NCBI GenBank assembly: GCA_019828565.1
Contig: JAHDYR010000064.1
Span: 806,001-870,000, forward strand
DNA length: 64,000 nt
Source of the DNA: Carpediemonas membranifera
Lineage: Eukaryota; Fornicata
Direction of reading: 5' to 3'
Part shown: in pieces, positions 1-9,589 of the stretch
Layout of the letters: each line of letters begins with the position of its first letter
How positions within the stretch are numbered: the stretch's first letter is position 1
Program-made: the position numbers and the translations under genes
Notes under the pieces: model-generated
Told to the model about the DNA's origin: nothing
The model's input: only the letters and a program-made list of their open reading frames with translations
Database searches by the model: none

Positions 1-2
1 AC

Positions 3-665
3 GCCATCGACACCGCCATCGAGACTGCTTCAAAGGTTGTGCTCGACACGACTATCGACGCGATCAAGAGCAAGTGCAACGCCTATCCGCACGCCCGCCA
101 AGTTGTCGAGGAGATGCTGTCTTCCTTCATCGAGGAGACCGCCGACTCCGTTAGAACGTCGGTATCTAACCTCATCCGCATGGAGCAGTCCGTCATCTAC
201 GCCTGCAACGAGAACTACGATAAGGCCCTCGCCCAGCGCATGGCTGACCGCCTTCCCGAGGCCGACATCTTCAGCGAGAACTTCCAGACGGGCGAGAGGT
301 ACTTTGACAAGGCCAAGATGGCCGCTTTCATGGAGGGTCTCAAGAACACCAACGCCAACCTCGAGCTTAACGACGACGAACGTCTCTACGACAACGTCCA
401 GGTCTACATCTCCCATTGCGGCGACCGCCTAATGGACGCGATTCCTATGAAGATCGCATACCACTTTATTCTGCACTGCTGGCAGACTTTCACGGACGAC
501 CTCGGGCAGATCAACTCCGAGGGCGCTGACAAGTTCATCGCTGACAAGAAGATCATGACGATCATCAAGGAGGACCGCGAGCTGAGGGGCAAGCGCGTGG
601 AGCTGGAGAACACGCGCAAGATCCTCATGGAGAGCAAGCGTGTCATCCGCGAGGAGTTCTTCTAA
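3..665 (+). CDS. Dynamin-family GTPase, C-terminal stalk and GED (5' end outside window)
   Basis: The frame is open from the window edge to the TAA at 663-665, giving about 220 residues with no start inside the window. The sequence is all-helical and charged. A stalk-like segment (VVEEMLSSFIEE... then LIRMEQSVIYACNENYD) is followed after about 60 residues by LYDNVQVYISHCGDRLMDAIPMK and a long charged helix ending in EEFF. This is the layout of the GTPase effector domain, which folds back on the stalk, drives assembly on membranes and stimulates GTP hydrolysis (family knowledge). The GTPase domain should lie upstream. No PH or proline-rich tail follows, so it resembles the simpler dynamin-related proteins of protists. 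Assignment rests on pattern recognition, not alignment. Confidence 0.72.
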   Translation, partial: AIDTAIETASKVVLDTTIDAIKSKCNAYPHARQVVEEMLSSFIEETADSVRTSVSNLIRMEQSVIYACNENYDKALAQRMADRLPEADIFSENFQTGERYFDKAKMAAFMEGLKNTNANLELNDDERLYDNVQVYISHCGDRLMDAIPMKIAYHFILHCWQTFTDDLGQINSEGADKFIADKKIMTIIKEDRELRGKRVELENTRKILMESKRVIREEFF

Positions 666-671
666 TCGGCC

Positions 672-678
672 AGTAAAC
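672..678 (+). promoter_or_regulatory. Putative poly(A) signal AGTAAAC
   Basis: AGTAAAC lies 7 nt after the dynamin stop codon. It matches the Giardia-type AGTRAAY polyadenylation signal; similar elements follow several other genes in this window. Confidence 0.4.
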
Positions 679-960
679 TCGGCTTTATTATTCTGATCCT
701 GCCAGAGAGATGGGGCGACCCAACCCGGCAGTTTATAATGGTGGTCCAGGTACTTGCACGCCAAAACGACATCAAGAGAGAAGTCTGTAAATGTCTGGTT
801 GCGATGACCCGTCGATCCTTCTTGTTCATCCTTCTGCGCCACACACTCGGTAATCTCCAGATTTGCATCGATCCGGAATTGTCACTGGACCAGGGGCGGG
901 ATCCGGTCTGTTGTGGGCCGGGTGACAGATATTAGAGAACCGAAACCACGAATCCACATC

Positions 961-993
961 CGAGATCGACTCAATCTCGAGATTGAGATCTCG
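961..993. repeat. Long palindrome in the dynamin/thioredoxin intergenic gap
   Basis: An 18-nt perfect palindrome, CTCAATCTCGAGATTGAG (970-987), is flanked by a second matching pair, CGAGAT (961-966) and ATCTCG (988-993). It sits 48-80 nt upstream of the thioredoxin-like start codon at 1041, so it could be a promoter element for a dimeric factor or a hairpin in the 5' leader. The rest of 666-1040 shows nothing I recognise. Confidence 0.5.
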
Positions 994-1040
994 GACCGGC
1001 AGCGACTCCAAGAAGATAGCACGACACAACCATCCATCCT

Positions 1041-1554
1041 ATGGCAGCCAAGAAGATAAGCATCTACAAGGAAGTGAATACTGACGAGGAACTGCTTGAA
1101 TCTCTTCATACGCAAGGGCTCGCATGCATTGAAATTGCGTCGCAATTCTGGTTTGTCCTTGTTCTCATCATTCTAACGCAGTGGCTATGCAAAAGCAATG
1201 GAACAGACAACACGACGCATATTCATGGATCGAGGCGACAGGCCTATCCATTTTCTCCGCATTCTTGCCGAGAACTCGGAGCTCTTCGCTCCTTTGCGCG
1301 CAAGGTCAGCTCCTCACTTCGTCATCGTCAAGAACGGGGTCTTTGTCGAGATGTTGACTGGACTGGACCCCACGAAGTTCGAGCCTGCTATCCTGAAGTC
1401 CGCCCCGGCCTCGCTGGACGACTGTCCTCGAGAGAAAGACCTGCCCCCCTTCGACACCGATCATCTTATGCATATAATGAGCGCCCTGGACACACCCAAG
1501 CCGCCTGCCGAGTATCTGACCGTCTTTGAGGAGGAGGAAGAAGCCGACGAATAA
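1041..1554 (+). CDS. Thioredoxin-fold protein with single-Cys CGYA site (one 31-nt intron)
   Basis: Exons 1041-1150 and 1182-1554 join in frame to give 160 aa. Unspliced, the first frame runs into nonsense after the tryptophan at codon 37; splicing restores ACIEIASQFCGYAKAMEQTT. This aligns with the thioredoxin strand and active-site helix (typical form: V-x-F-W-C-G-P-C-K-x-M). The usual CGPC is replaced by CGYA, so only the first cysteine remains and disulfide reduction is unlikely. A second conserved block, SAPHFVIVKNGVFVEMLTGLDP, fits the cis-Pro strand and following strands. The acidic tail (EEEEEADE) resembles the thioredoxin domains of axonemal NME8/TXNDC-type proteins, but no NDK domain follows. 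Role unknown; a structural or chaperone-like function is inferred. Confidence 0.6.
1151..1181 (+). other. 31-nt spliceosomal intron
   Basis: The intron begins GTTTGT and ends TTCTAACGCAG, with a CTAAC branch-like motif directly before the acceptor. Removing it converts a truncated frame into a continuous thioredoxin fold (phase 2). Two introns of the same length and ends occur in the kinesin-8 gene. Confidence 0.8.
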
Positions 1555-1615
1555 ATGATCCATCTGCAGAGAAAGCACATGCCATACAGGCAGAGCAAAA
1601 TGTCAGAAAGCAAGT

Positions 1616-1622
1616 ATTTACA
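1616..1622 (-). promoter_or_regulatory. Putative poly(A) signal TGTAAAT after Hsp70
   Basis: On the minus strand TGTAAAT begins 5 nt after the Hsp70 TGA, the same placement as the elements after other genes here. Confidence 0.35.
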
Positions 1623-1626
1623 AGGC

Positions 1627-3549
1627 TCAATCCAGCTCCTCGACAGTGGGAGCACCCTGGCTCTGGCCTGCACCACCGCCCATGCCGGGCATCCCGCCGG
1701 GCATCCCGCCCTGGGGGTTAGAGTAGAGCTTGGTCATGATGGGGGTCGAGACCTGCTCGAGATCCTTCTTCTTGGCCTCAAACTCCTCTTTGGTCGCGTC
1801 GACGTGGGTGTCAAGCCAGCTCATGACGTTCTTGATCTCAGTGTCGAGCTTGTCCTTGTCCTCGGCGGAGATCTTGTCCTTGAACTTCTCGTCCTCGATG
1901 GTGTTGCGGAGGGAGTAGGCGAAGTTCTCGAGGCCGTTGCGCGCCTCGACCTTCTCGCGGACCTTCTCATCCTCGGCCTTGAACCGCTCGGCGTCATTGA
2001 TCATGCGCTCCACATCATCCTTCGACAGGCGATTCTTGTCGTTCGTGATAGTGATCTGCTGGCGGTTGCCCGAGCTCTTGTCCTCGGCGGTGACCTGGAG
2101 GATGCCGTTGGCGTCGATGTCGAAGGATACTTCGATCTTTGGGATACCGCGTGGGGCTGGAGGGATGCTCGACAGCTCAAATGTGCCAAGTAGATTGTTG
2201 TCATGGGTCTTGACACGCTCGCCCTCAAAGACCTGGATCAGCACGGACGTCTGGTTGTCGGCGAAGGTCGAGAACATCTCCTTGGCGTGCGCGGGGATAG
2301 TGGTGTTGCGCTTGATGAGCGTGGTCATCACGCCGCCGGCGGTCTCGATGCCGAGTGAGAGGGGTGCGACGTCGAGCAGGAGGAGGTCAGAGACCTTCTC
2401 GGACTTGTCGCCCGCGAGGATAGCGGCCTGGACAGCGGCGCCGTAGGCGACAGCCTCGTCAGGGTTGATGTTCTGGCACGGCTGCTTGCCGTTGAAGAAG
2501 TCCTTGAGTAGCTGCTGCACCTTGGGAATGCGGGTCGATCCACCAACGAGGATGATTTCGTGGACGTCTGGCTTCCCAAGCTTGGCGTCGCTGAGCACGC
2601 GCTGGACGGGGTCGATGCAGGAACGGAAGAGGGGGCCGCAGAGGTCCTCGAAGCGGGCACGGGTGATGCTGGAGAAGAAGTCGACGCCCTCGTAGAGAGA
2701 GTCGATCTCGATGGCGGCCTGGGTGGAGGAGGACAGGGTGCGCTTGGCGCGCTCGCAGGCGGTGCGGAGGCGGTGGATCGCGCGTGGGTTGCCGCTGATG
2801 TCCATCTTGTGCTTACGCTTGAACTCGGTCACGAAGTGGTTGACCATGAGGTTGTCGAAGTCCTCGCCGCCGAGGTGAGTGTCACCAGCTGTGGCCTTGA
2901 CCTCGAAGATGCCCTCGTCGATGGTGAGCAGGGAGACATCGAACGTGCCGCCGCCAAGATCGAAGATCAGGATGTTCTTCTCACCACCCTTGTTTTGGTC
3001 GAGACCGTAAGCGATTGCGGCGGCAGTTGGCTCGTTGATGATGCGGAGGACGTCGAGGCCGGCGATCAGACCAGCGTCTCGGGTCGAGTTACGCTGGGAG
3101 TCGTTGAAGTAAGCCGGAACCGTGATGACGGCCTTCTTGACCTCATGACCGAGGTAGGACTCGGCCGTCTCTTTCATCTTCCCCAGGACCATGGCGCTGA
3201 TCTCCTCGGCCTGGAACACCTTCGTCTCACGGAGATACGACACCTGGATCGCCGGCTTGCCCTCAGGGGTCTCAACAACCTTGTATGGAAGAGTCATCAT
3301 GTCCTTCTGGACGCGGCTCTCGTTGAAGCGGCAGCCGATGAGGCGCTTCACTCCAAAAACAGAGTTCGCGACATTCATCGCTGCCTGGTTCGCGGCACTC
3401 TCACCAACAAACCTTTCCTCGTCAGTGAAGGCAACAAAGGATGGCGTTGTCCGGCTTCCATGTTCATTCGCGATGATCTCGACGCGGTCGTTCATGAACA
3501 CGCCGACACATGAGTATGTTGTACCAAGATCAATTCCAATGGCCGACAT
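1627..3549 (-). CDS. HSP70: Cytosolic heat-shock protein 70
   Basis: 640 aa, the normal length for cytosolic Hsp70, intronless. ATPase signatures are in order: [11 protein letters not shown] (residues 6-16), [17 protein letters not shown] (144-160), [11 protein letters not shown] (172-182) and [14 protein letters not shown] (195-208). The substrate-binding domain and helical lid follow. The C-terminus has a [13 protein letters not shown] linker and ends in EELD, the variant of the EEVD tail bound by TPR co-chaperones; there is no ER-retention signal or organelle presequence. It acts as an ATP-driven chaperone with J-proteins and nucleotide-exchange factors. The gene is convergent with the thioredoxin-like gene, with 72 nt between stops. 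Its start is the only Met before the conserved IDLGTT. Confidence 0.97.
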   Translation of the reverse strand: MSAIGIDLGTTYSCVGVFMNDRVEIIANEHGSRTTPSFVAFTDEERFVGESAANQAAMNVANSVFGVKRLIGCRFNESRVQKDMMTLPYKVVETPEGKPAIQVSYLRETKVFQAEEISAMVLGKMKETAESYLGHEVKKAVITVPAYFNDSQRNSTRDAGLIAGLDVLRIINEPTAAAIAYGLDQNKGGEKNILIFDLGGGTFDVSLLTIDEGIFEVKATAGDTHLGGEDFDNLMVNHFVTEFKRKHKMDISGNPRAIHRLRTACERAKRTLSSSTQAAIEIDSLYEGVDFFSSITRARFEDLCGPLFRSCIDPVQRVLSDAKLGKPDVHEIILVGGSTRIPKVQQLLKDFFNGKQPCQNINPDEAVAYGAAVQAAILAGDKSEKVSDLLLLDVAPLSLGIETAGGVMTTLIKRNTTIPAHAKEMFSTFADNQTSVLIQVFEGERVKTHDNNLLGTFELSSIPPAPRGIPKIEVSFDIDANGILQVTAEDKSSGNRQQITITNDKNRLSKDDVERMINDAERFKAEDEKVREKVEARNGLENFAYSLRNTIEDEKFKDKISAEDKDKLDTEIKNVMSWLDTHVDATKEEFEAKKKDLEQVSTPIMTKLYSNPQGGMPGGMPGMGGGAGQSQGAPTVEELD

Positions 3550-3793
3550 GTGCGTTTGTTGCTTGTTCTGGTTGCTTTGCTGATTTCTGTGACATGCTTG
3601 TCATGACAAACAGTCGCGCAGTTTTGCCAGCTGTAGATGTAAGAAGCTGTGGCGTTTACAGCTACTGTGTCCAGCAGGCTCATCATCGTGGCATGGCTTG
3701 AGACTCGCCCCACAGATCACCGCACGACCATAACATTCAGCGGCTTGCTGCGCGTTGCCTCATCACCGCTGTACAATCAACAAGACAAGCATC

Positions 3794-4234
3794 TCATACG
3801 GTACTTGTCGCCACGTTGACAATAACCCGAGCCACCGCGGTACCACTGATCACGAAGAGGGCAACGGCGACATACAAGCAATATACGATGAGGAGAATGC
3901 GCTCGATCATGATTATATATGCCTGGAGGACGGCTAGGTAGACACAACACAGGATCGCCACGACACCACTGAGGACAGCAACAACGTGGGACGTGATGGC
4001 CAGCGGAATGTTGGCTCGCTTGTTGCCGTCATTCGTGAGAATAAAGCGAATTATCTCGGCAAGAACAAACACAATGAGGATGAAAGTATCGATGTACTGC
4101 TCTGGATAGACAGAACTGAGGGTGTAAGACTTCCACCACGCAAGGAGGATGAGGAAGAGAACAAAAATGAATGAAATCGGGATCTGTATAGCCCAAAGCA
4201 TCTGGGATGCCAAGCTGGCATGGATCATGGCCAT
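3794..4234 (-). CDS. Four-TM protein, TMEM17/TMEM216/TMEM80-like (ciliary transition zone)
   Basis: 146 aa with four hydrophobic helices: about residues 13-33 (IQIPISFIFVLFLILLAWW), 48-65 (FILIVFVLAEIIRFIL), 77-105 and 110-138. The opening SLASQMLW and the E-I-I-R-F-I-L-x-x-x-G-N-K-R-A-N-I-P loop between helices 2 and 3 fit the pattern of the TMEM17/216/80 family (family form: S-L-x-x-Q ... EaIRLYLGY-GN-xE-VPEL). Those proteins sit in the MKS/tectonic gate at the base of the cilium (family knowledge). Kinesins and a thioredoxin-like protein nearby fit a ciliated cell. Alternative: an unrelated small tetraspan protein. Confidence 0.5.
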   Translation of the reverse strand: MAMIHASLASQMLWAIQIPISFIFVLFLILLAWWKSYTLSSVYPEQYIDTFILIVFVLAEIIRFILTNDGNKRANIPLAITSHVVAVLSGVVAILCCVYLAVLQAYIIMIERILLIVYCLYVAVALFVISGTAVARVIVNVATSTV

Positions 4235-4345
4235 ATTGGCGTAGATTGAGGCCTCAAAATTTCTAACATAAACTGCACGAACAAAAACGAACCGAGCATT
4301 TATGAATGCCTACGAAGCGATAGAGAGTAACCAAGCCACACCCGG

Positions 4346-5236
4346 TCATACCTTTCCCTTGTACAGGATCTTAAGATGGTCAATCATCTCGTCCACATTC
4401 CGGACGCCCGGGTGGACGTTGATCCAGTCCGACGGCTGGTGTGACGTCTTAATGTGGCTGTACAGCTGGTCCTTTCGCATGAAACGCTCATTGCATGCAA
4501 TGCATTCGAATGGCCGCTCTCCCGTGTGGATCCGCTTGTGGAACACGAGGCGTTCCTTGCGGGCGAAGCTCTTGTTGCACCCCTCAAACTCACAGCGGTA
4601 CATCTTGTGCGAGTGCACCTCATTCATGTGCCGCCGGAGCTGTGGGTATGTGCCGAACAGCTTGCCGCACTGCTGGCAACGGTGTCTGAGCTTCGAGTGG
4701 CGCTCGTTGAAGTGGGAGACAATGTCGGTGACGTTCTTAGCGTTGTACTGGCACATTGGGCACGGGATCTCGAGGGGTGATTCCACGACAGACATTGAGG
4801 ACTCCGCAAGCGTCTTTCCCATGATCGAGACGTCGTCGACACTAGACTGCGCCTTGGGCTCGTGTGACTTCGGGAAAACAGTGGTAGTTTGTTGTGTCGA
4901 CAACAGGGCCAGCATTGGGGGCAGATGTGACGTATTACTGTTGGTAGAAGGGATCTCAATTGGGGTGGGGTTGATCGGTGGTATTTCTCCGAGACGGGAA
5001 TTGGCAGGAAGAACGTCCAGCGATACATCCATGTGCGGGGGCAATGGAAGGGGCGGATGATTCAATTTCGGGGATCCAAACTGCTCCAAAGTGGAGGGGA
5101 GCGTCACATGGCCTAGTTTCGGCGTATGGGAATCAGAAGGGTCCAAAGGAACTCCTCCTAAATTCATTCCATGCACGTCATACTTCGGAATATCGGTAAG
5201 CTCATTCAATCCAGCTAGCGACGGAGCTGGATTCAT
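4346..5236 (-). CDS. C2H2 zinc-finger protein
   Basis: 296 aa. The first 150 residues are low-complexity, rich in Pro, Ser and Thr, and probably disordered. Four C2H2 units follow: CPMCQYNAKNVTDIVSHFNERH, CQQCGKLFGTYPQLRRHMNEVH, CEFEGCNKSFARKERLVFHKRIH and CIACNERFMRKDQLYSHIKTSH. A TGERPF linker joins fingers 3 and 4 as in classical DNA-binding arrays, so it is probably a sequence-specific transcription factor. About 35 residues (SDWINVHPG...LYKGKV) follow the last finger with no known fold. It is divergently transcribed from the 982-aa gene across about 300 bp, which must contain both promoters. The target is unknown. Confidence 0.85.
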   Translation of the reverse strand: MNPAPSLAGLNELTDIPKYDVHGMNLGGVPLDPSDSHTPKLGHVTLPSTLEQFGSPKLNHPPLPLPPHMDVSLDVLPANSRLGEIPPINPTPIEIPSTNSNTSHLPPMLALLSTQQTTTVFPKSHEPKAQSSVDDVSIMGKTLAESSMSVVESPLEIPCPMCQYNAKNVTDIVSHFNERHSKLRHRCQQCGKLFGTYPQLRRHMNEVHSHKMYRCEFEGCNKSFARKERLVFHKRIHTGERPFECIACNERFMRKDQLYSHIKTSHQPSDWINVHPGVRNVDEMIDHLKILYKGKV

Positions 5237-5540
5237 GCAAGCAACCTCTTTCTGGCGAAAATGGAGAAAAGCTGCAGAAGAAAATAATCGACTCAGTGCG
5301 AGTCAGGCCTTGGAATCAATGGTAAGTATCACGTAGCAGTCTATTTGGCATCGCGATGGGGCCACTTTCATTTTTTCTTGAAATGAATGGTGGACACGCC
5401 GAGTATTACAAAATGTGACATGGGCAAGTACGGCTCCAAATTGTGCACATACAGCCACCTATGCGTGTCAACCTAGTGTAGTTGACTCTGGAAAATGAGG
5501 CGCGTTTTATCGATAGAACAATCGGCACTTCGTTGAGAGC
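5237..5540. other. Divergent intergenic region
   Basis: 304 bp between the divergent zinc-finger and 982-aa genes. No reading frame, RNA gene or strong hairpin is evident. It must contain both promoters, but I recognise no defined element. Confidence 0.4.
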
Positions 5541-8489
5541 ATGAACGCTAATACGCTTCAAGCTCTCGCGAATGATCCAAACATGGGCATTATATATGAT
5601 ACAAACGACCTCTCTGACCTCTCCAAGACTGGTACGACGGAGATTCTCTCTCCTTCAAGCGTAGCCTCGCCCACGACGCCCATTGTCGTAGAGCAGATGG
5701 ATTCCGTCACACCTACAAGCCCAGTTACTTGCTCTTCGCGCCCAAAACCCACAGCTGTCCCTGACGAGTGGCATGATGAGGTTCTTTCCGTTGAGAGCAT
5801 TCTTCTCGCCGTCGACAAGCTCCGCCCCCGTCTATTCGACCAAGCAGACTACATCCACGCCGATGTGCTGGAGTACCTGGAGATATTCGAGCAGCACATG
5901 AAGCAAGCCGCGCAGGACGCCGAGAAGCCCACCGCGCATCTTCATGACATCCTTTTCCACCGAGTCACGCCCGTACGCACTCTGATGGCACTCTTAGACG
6001 TCCCTCTGGACAACATAGCATCCACTGCCGCTCGGCTCCTCCACGCCGTGGCCAAGGTCGGCGTTCTCACAGACGAGTCGCCCCTCAGCATTGATCAGGT
6101 CGTCGCCCTTCTCAAGGAGTCACCAAACAGGCCTGCTCCCATACAGAGGTGGACCCTGCGTGCCGTGCAGGCTGTCGTATCAGCTCGAGCAGTGCCATCC
6201 TCAGCCCTCGACACCGTCGTCGCCGCCATGCGCACCCTGCCCCCCGCCCCCCTCGTCCTGCACGTCTACGACGCCCTCGTGGCCTGGGTCGACGAGGGTC
6301 TCCGCACCCCAGCTGTTAAGGCCCTAGCGGACCAGCTCGCGGTCCACATGGACACGGGGCCTTACCCCACTCTCATGCTCGCCCGCCTCCTTCGCAGCGT
6401 CTATACCTGGGTAGGCAACCAGCCCAAGTTCTTCCCCCACGCCACCCCGTCCGGTGCCTCTTCTATCCCAGCCCAGCTCACTGTCTTGCTAGACAGCAGG
6501 GGCCTTCCTAACGCTCTGACGGCTCAACTGTCGGAGTCGACTGACCGGAGGGCGACCCTCGCTTGTCTATACGCCACTGACCGTCTCCTCCGCCTTGTCA
6601 TGAGATGCGACCCCGTTTCAACTGTCCCCGAGCACTTTTTGTCTGCCGGCCTGCCCCTTGTCCTGGGCTATCTCATCCTCAGCAACGACCCGCACATTGC
6701 CGCCACGGCATCCAGGGTGTCCATGCTGTTAGTGGTCCACTCAAACGGCCCCACCCCCGCCGAGCTGCTGCTCTGTCACAACGCCGCCCTGTTGGGGGCG
6801 GTGATCAGGGCTCTGGCGTCCCCGCCGGACTGCACGGCCACAGATGCTGTTACTGAGGCCAGCGACGCAAAGCTCTTCACCCAGCGACAGAATGCACTGG
6901 CCATGACTCTAGTCGGCGCCCTGGTGAAGGATACGACGCTCAGACGGTCGTTTAGAGCGACTGTCGTGGCCCTCAACGTCAGGAACTACATACCAGTGGT
7001 GGGGGATGTGCTAAGGTCGGTGTTGTCATCGGTGGATCTCATGGCGGTCAACCTACCGATCAACTCGATCGATAGATTGCCGGGATCTGATCCAGAGAAT
7101 ATGACGACCGTCCATGATCATGTCATGATCTCAAGATCTTTCACTGCGGCCATCAGCTCTGACGACGGCCTTATAGATGCTCAGACAAAGCTCGGTAGGA
7201 TTACTCCACCTGCAGATCTTGTGGATTCGATCGTTGATATGGCTAGATATGCTTCGACCGGCGCTGATGACAGCTATATCGAATCCTACGCCAAGATCCT
7301 CGCCAAGATGATCGTCAAACGCGCCAAGGACGTGGCCGATCGCCCAGTCAACCCGACAACTGCCCCCGCCCCGCCACGTTGGCCTAGCTCTGGCGACGGC
7401 AAGCTCCTCGGCCTCAACCTCAGTGGAAAGGAGGTGTCTGTTCTTCTATTGCGCCAGATCCTGCTCCACTCCGTCCACATCAACTTCCCCGAGCGAATGA
7501 GACCCAAGGCAAGGACCAAGGTCAAGACTGTCACACCGAGGCGAGGGGCCCAGGACATGCAAGAGACCGACGCAGACACCACCGGAGCCGGCTGCTATGT
7601 CGCCTGGGACCCCATCCTCGAGGGCTTAGCCGCGGAGTCGACACCAACCTCGGCTGAGTCAACGCCCGTCGCCATGGAAGCCTCCTCTCGTGTTACCGGC
7701 AAGTATTTCGCCTCAAGAACCCACCCAACGATGCCGATTGCTGTCGATGCCACGTTCACTGAGGCGCCATCAACACCGACCCAGCGGGAGCCAGTTGGGC
7801 CTTACAAGATCCGTGCCCCCAAATCTTACAGATTCAGGCCAGATCTTCGTGCTGGAAACGTGTCTGGATCTGCCACAATATTCGAGCGCAGCTTGAGGTC
7901 TAGTTTGACGAACTCACTGAGCAAGGCCAGGAAACGCGTCAGTGTCGAGCCAGACTGGCCTATCATCGACGTAGCGCCGTTCACGGCCCTTCGTTCCTTC
8001 GAGGGCGGTGACGCGGTGACGAAGCTTGTTCTTCCGCTGCACAAGACGGTCAAGGAACTCCGGAGACAGATATCGGTCGACCGCAAGAGATCAGTAGTCA
8101 CTCCAATGCGGTCGATGGACAACGAGGCGCGGTCAGCCCTCCGCGACTCCATCCACAGTCACAAGGCCATCCTCGATGCTGTGCGCCGGCTGATCCACTT
8201 CATAGCCACGGGGTCTCTCGACCTCGACCTCTCGACCGGCCTGACTCGACTCGACTCTGACTCGACGAATCCATCCTTTACACGACTGGCCGCGACTGTG
8301 CTCGAGTCAGCTGTGGCGCTCCATTTCAAGATGATTTACGATGAGACGACCAGTCACGACGAGCTGCTCAGGATCAGGGCGGATGTAGCCGCAATGACCC
8401 TTGGGCCGAGCGACCTCATCGGCGTCATGCGGCTCTGTATCAGGCTGCAGGGCACGGATATGACGATTGGCAATCTTCTCCATGAATAG
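5541..8489 (+). CDS. Hypothetical 982-aa mostly helical protein
   Basis: Not recognised. It is a single exon from the first ATG after a stop-rich upstream region. The N-terminal 70 residues are Ser/Thr/Pro-rich. Residues about 75-520 are mostly alpha-helical with repeating Leu/Ala/Val heptad-like spacing (for example ILLAVDKLRPRLFDQADYIH and STAARLLHAVAKVGV), as in ARM/HEAT-type solenoids. A Pro/Thr-rich low-complexity stretch follows around 690-760, then a basic segment and a second helical block to the end. No signal peptide, TM helix or catalytic motif is visible. It could be a scaffold or cytoskeletal regulator, but that is only inferred from the helical repeats. Confidence 0.75.
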   Translation: MNANTLQALANDPNMGIIYDTNDLSDLSKTGTTEILSPSSVASPTTPIVVEQMDSVTPTSPVTCSSRPKPTAVPDEWHDEVLSVESILLAVDKLRPRLFDQADYIHADVLEYLEIFEQHMKQAAQDAEKPTAHLHDILFHRVTPVRTLMALLDVPLDNIASTAARLLHAVAKVGVLTDESPLSIDQVVALLKESPNRPAPIQRWTLRAVQAVVSARAVPSSALDTVVAAMRTLPPAPLVLHVYDALVAWVDEGLRTPAVKALADQLAVHMDTGPYPTLMLARLLRSVYTWVGNQPKFFPHATPSGASSIPAQLTVLLDSRGLPNALTAQLSESTDRRATLACLYATDRLLRLVMRCDPVSTVPEHFLSAGLPLVLGYLILSNDPHIAATASRVSMLLVVHSNGPTPAELLLCHNAALLGAVIRALASPPDCTATDAVTEASDAKLFTQRQNALAMTLVGALVKDTTLRRSFRATVVALNVRNYIPVVGDVLRSVLSSVDLMAVNLPINSIDRLPGSDPENMTTVHDHVMISRSFTAAISSDDGLIDAQTKLGRITPPADLVDSIVDMARYASTGADDSYIESYAKILAKMIVKRAKDVADRPVNPTTAPAPPRWPSSGDGKLLGLNLSGKEVSVLLLRQILLHSVHINFPERMRPKARTKVKTVTPRRGAQDMQETDADTTGAGCYVAWDPILEGLAAESTPTSAESTPVAMEASSRVTGKYFASRTHPTMPIAVDATFTEAPSTPTQREPVGPYKIRAPKSYRFRPDLRAGNVSGSATIFERSLRSSLTNSLSKARKRVSVEPDWPIIDVAPFTALRSFEGGDAVTKLVLPLHKTVKELRRQISVDRKRSVVTPMRSMDNEARSALRDSIHSHKAILDAVRRLIHFIATGSLDLDLSTGLTRLDSDSTNPSFTRLAATVLESAVALHFKMIYDETTSHDELLRIRADVAAMTLGPSDLIGVMRLCIRLQGTDMTIGNLLHE

Positions 8490-8492
8490 CGC

Positions 8493-8499
8493 TGTAAAA
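8493..8499 (+). promoter_or_regulatory. Putative poly(A) signal TGTAAAA
   Basis: TGTAAAA begins 4 nt after the TAG of the 982-aa gene; same position and sequence type as the other putative poly(A) signals. Confidence 0.35.
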
Positions 8500-8532
8500 T
8501 AGATCCCTGGGAATTATCAGCATTCAGGCCAT

Positions 8533-9360
8533 TTAGATGATCTCAAGTGAGAACTCAACATCTGTCTTCCATTCATCGCCTGGACTGACAACGATAGGAT
8601 CAGTTAAGATGCCCTGACGCACGAATGAGGGCTCGATGCACACATATCCTTCCAGCTCTGTCTTCCGCCAGACGGTCGTCCGCTTGAAAGCACGGGAATC
8701 GTGGGAAACAGTCACACGGCGACCACCGCACTCCATCGAGATCTTGCCCTCGTGGTCCATGAAGTGGTAGTCTGGGGCACCGCAGACCCTGTATGCACTC
8801 TGGCCGCTGGAGTCGGTCGTCTCCTGGAAGAAAGCGCTGTCCTTCAGAGGGATCTCGGCATATCCGGCCGTGTTGTCGTTTCCCGTAGTCGCCGGAGTGG
8901 TGACAATAATGTTGTCGGCATCAGATACCGCGAAATACGGGTGAACGCCTGGTGCAACAGGGAGGGCCTTGTCGCCTTCATTCTTCATGCCGAGAGTGAG
9001 TTTGGCGCCGAAATCGGTAAGCTCATACGTAATAGTAGCACTAAAATCGAATGGGTACATCGATTTCATCTCGGGCTTGCTGCTGAGGCCAAGAGTTACC
9101 TGATCGGTGCCTTGCTCGAGCACATCGAATTCGAAATCTCGAAAGAAGCCATGTTGTCCCAGATGGATACCATTCCCTTCACTTGGAACGCCAAATGAAG
9201 GCATGCAAATCGGAATGCCACTGTGAGAAACGTCGTCATCGTCGAAATAGAGCATTTCGTGGCCATCCACGACAAGAGAGGTCATTTTAGCACCAAATGT
9301 GTCAATAATAGCGCTAATTGATTTGTTCTGCAGCGCTATTGCGGTGCCAAGAGTCTTCAT
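8533..9360 (-). CDS. Aldose-1-epimerase / hexose-6-phosphate mutarotase-like protein
   Basis: 275 aa from the Met at 9360 (MKTLGTAIALQ). The frame stays open to 9561, but the extra 67 residues are basic and unlike the family. The beta-sandwich of galactose-mutarotase-like proteins is recognisable: early GAKMTSLVVDGHEMLYFDDD, then GIPICMPSFGVPS and GQHGFFRDFEF. The catalytic His is in VAPGVHPYFAV and the probable catalytic Glu in YVCIEPSF near the end. It would interconvert alpha and beta anomers of a sugar or sugar phosphate in the cytosol. The short C-terminal layout is closest to the YeaD/glucose-6-phosphate 1-epimerase branch. Its stop is 44 nt from the stop of the convergent 982-aa gene. 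Confidence 0.82.
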   Translation of the reverse strand: MKTLGTAIALQNKSISAIIDTFGAKMTSLVVDGHEMLYFDDDDVSHSGIPICMPSFGVPSEGNGIHLGQHGFFRDFEFDVLEQGTDQVTLGLSSKPEMKSMYPFDFSATITYELTDFGAKLTLGMKNEGDKALPVAPGVHPYFAVSDADNIIVTTPATTGNDNTAGYAEIPLKDSAFFQETTDSSGQSAYRVCGAPDYHFMDHEGKISMECGGRRVTVSHDSRAFKRTTVWRKTELEGYVCIEPSFVRQGILTDPIVVSPGDEWKTDVEFSLEII

Positions 9361-9589
9361 TGATGAATTGTGGAGTTTGGTGTCAAATCTGGCGTTACAT
9401 CGCGCTGACAGGTTACCTCGGGTAACGGGCCGTGAGCGGAGGGCAATGAGATCGCCTCGCTCCGGCATGGTGATGCGCCGACCAGGCGAGCCGCGCAGTT
9501 TATGCGGGCAGAATGGTAGAAAATTCGGAACATCCAGATCCGACGGCACGATACTGGTCAAGACCGGTATATCCGCCCAGTAGGTAAGC

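Noticed and set aside
2560-3513. 317-aa frame antisense to Hsp70
   Set aside because: Antisense Hsp70 frames are a well-known artefact; no independent signal.
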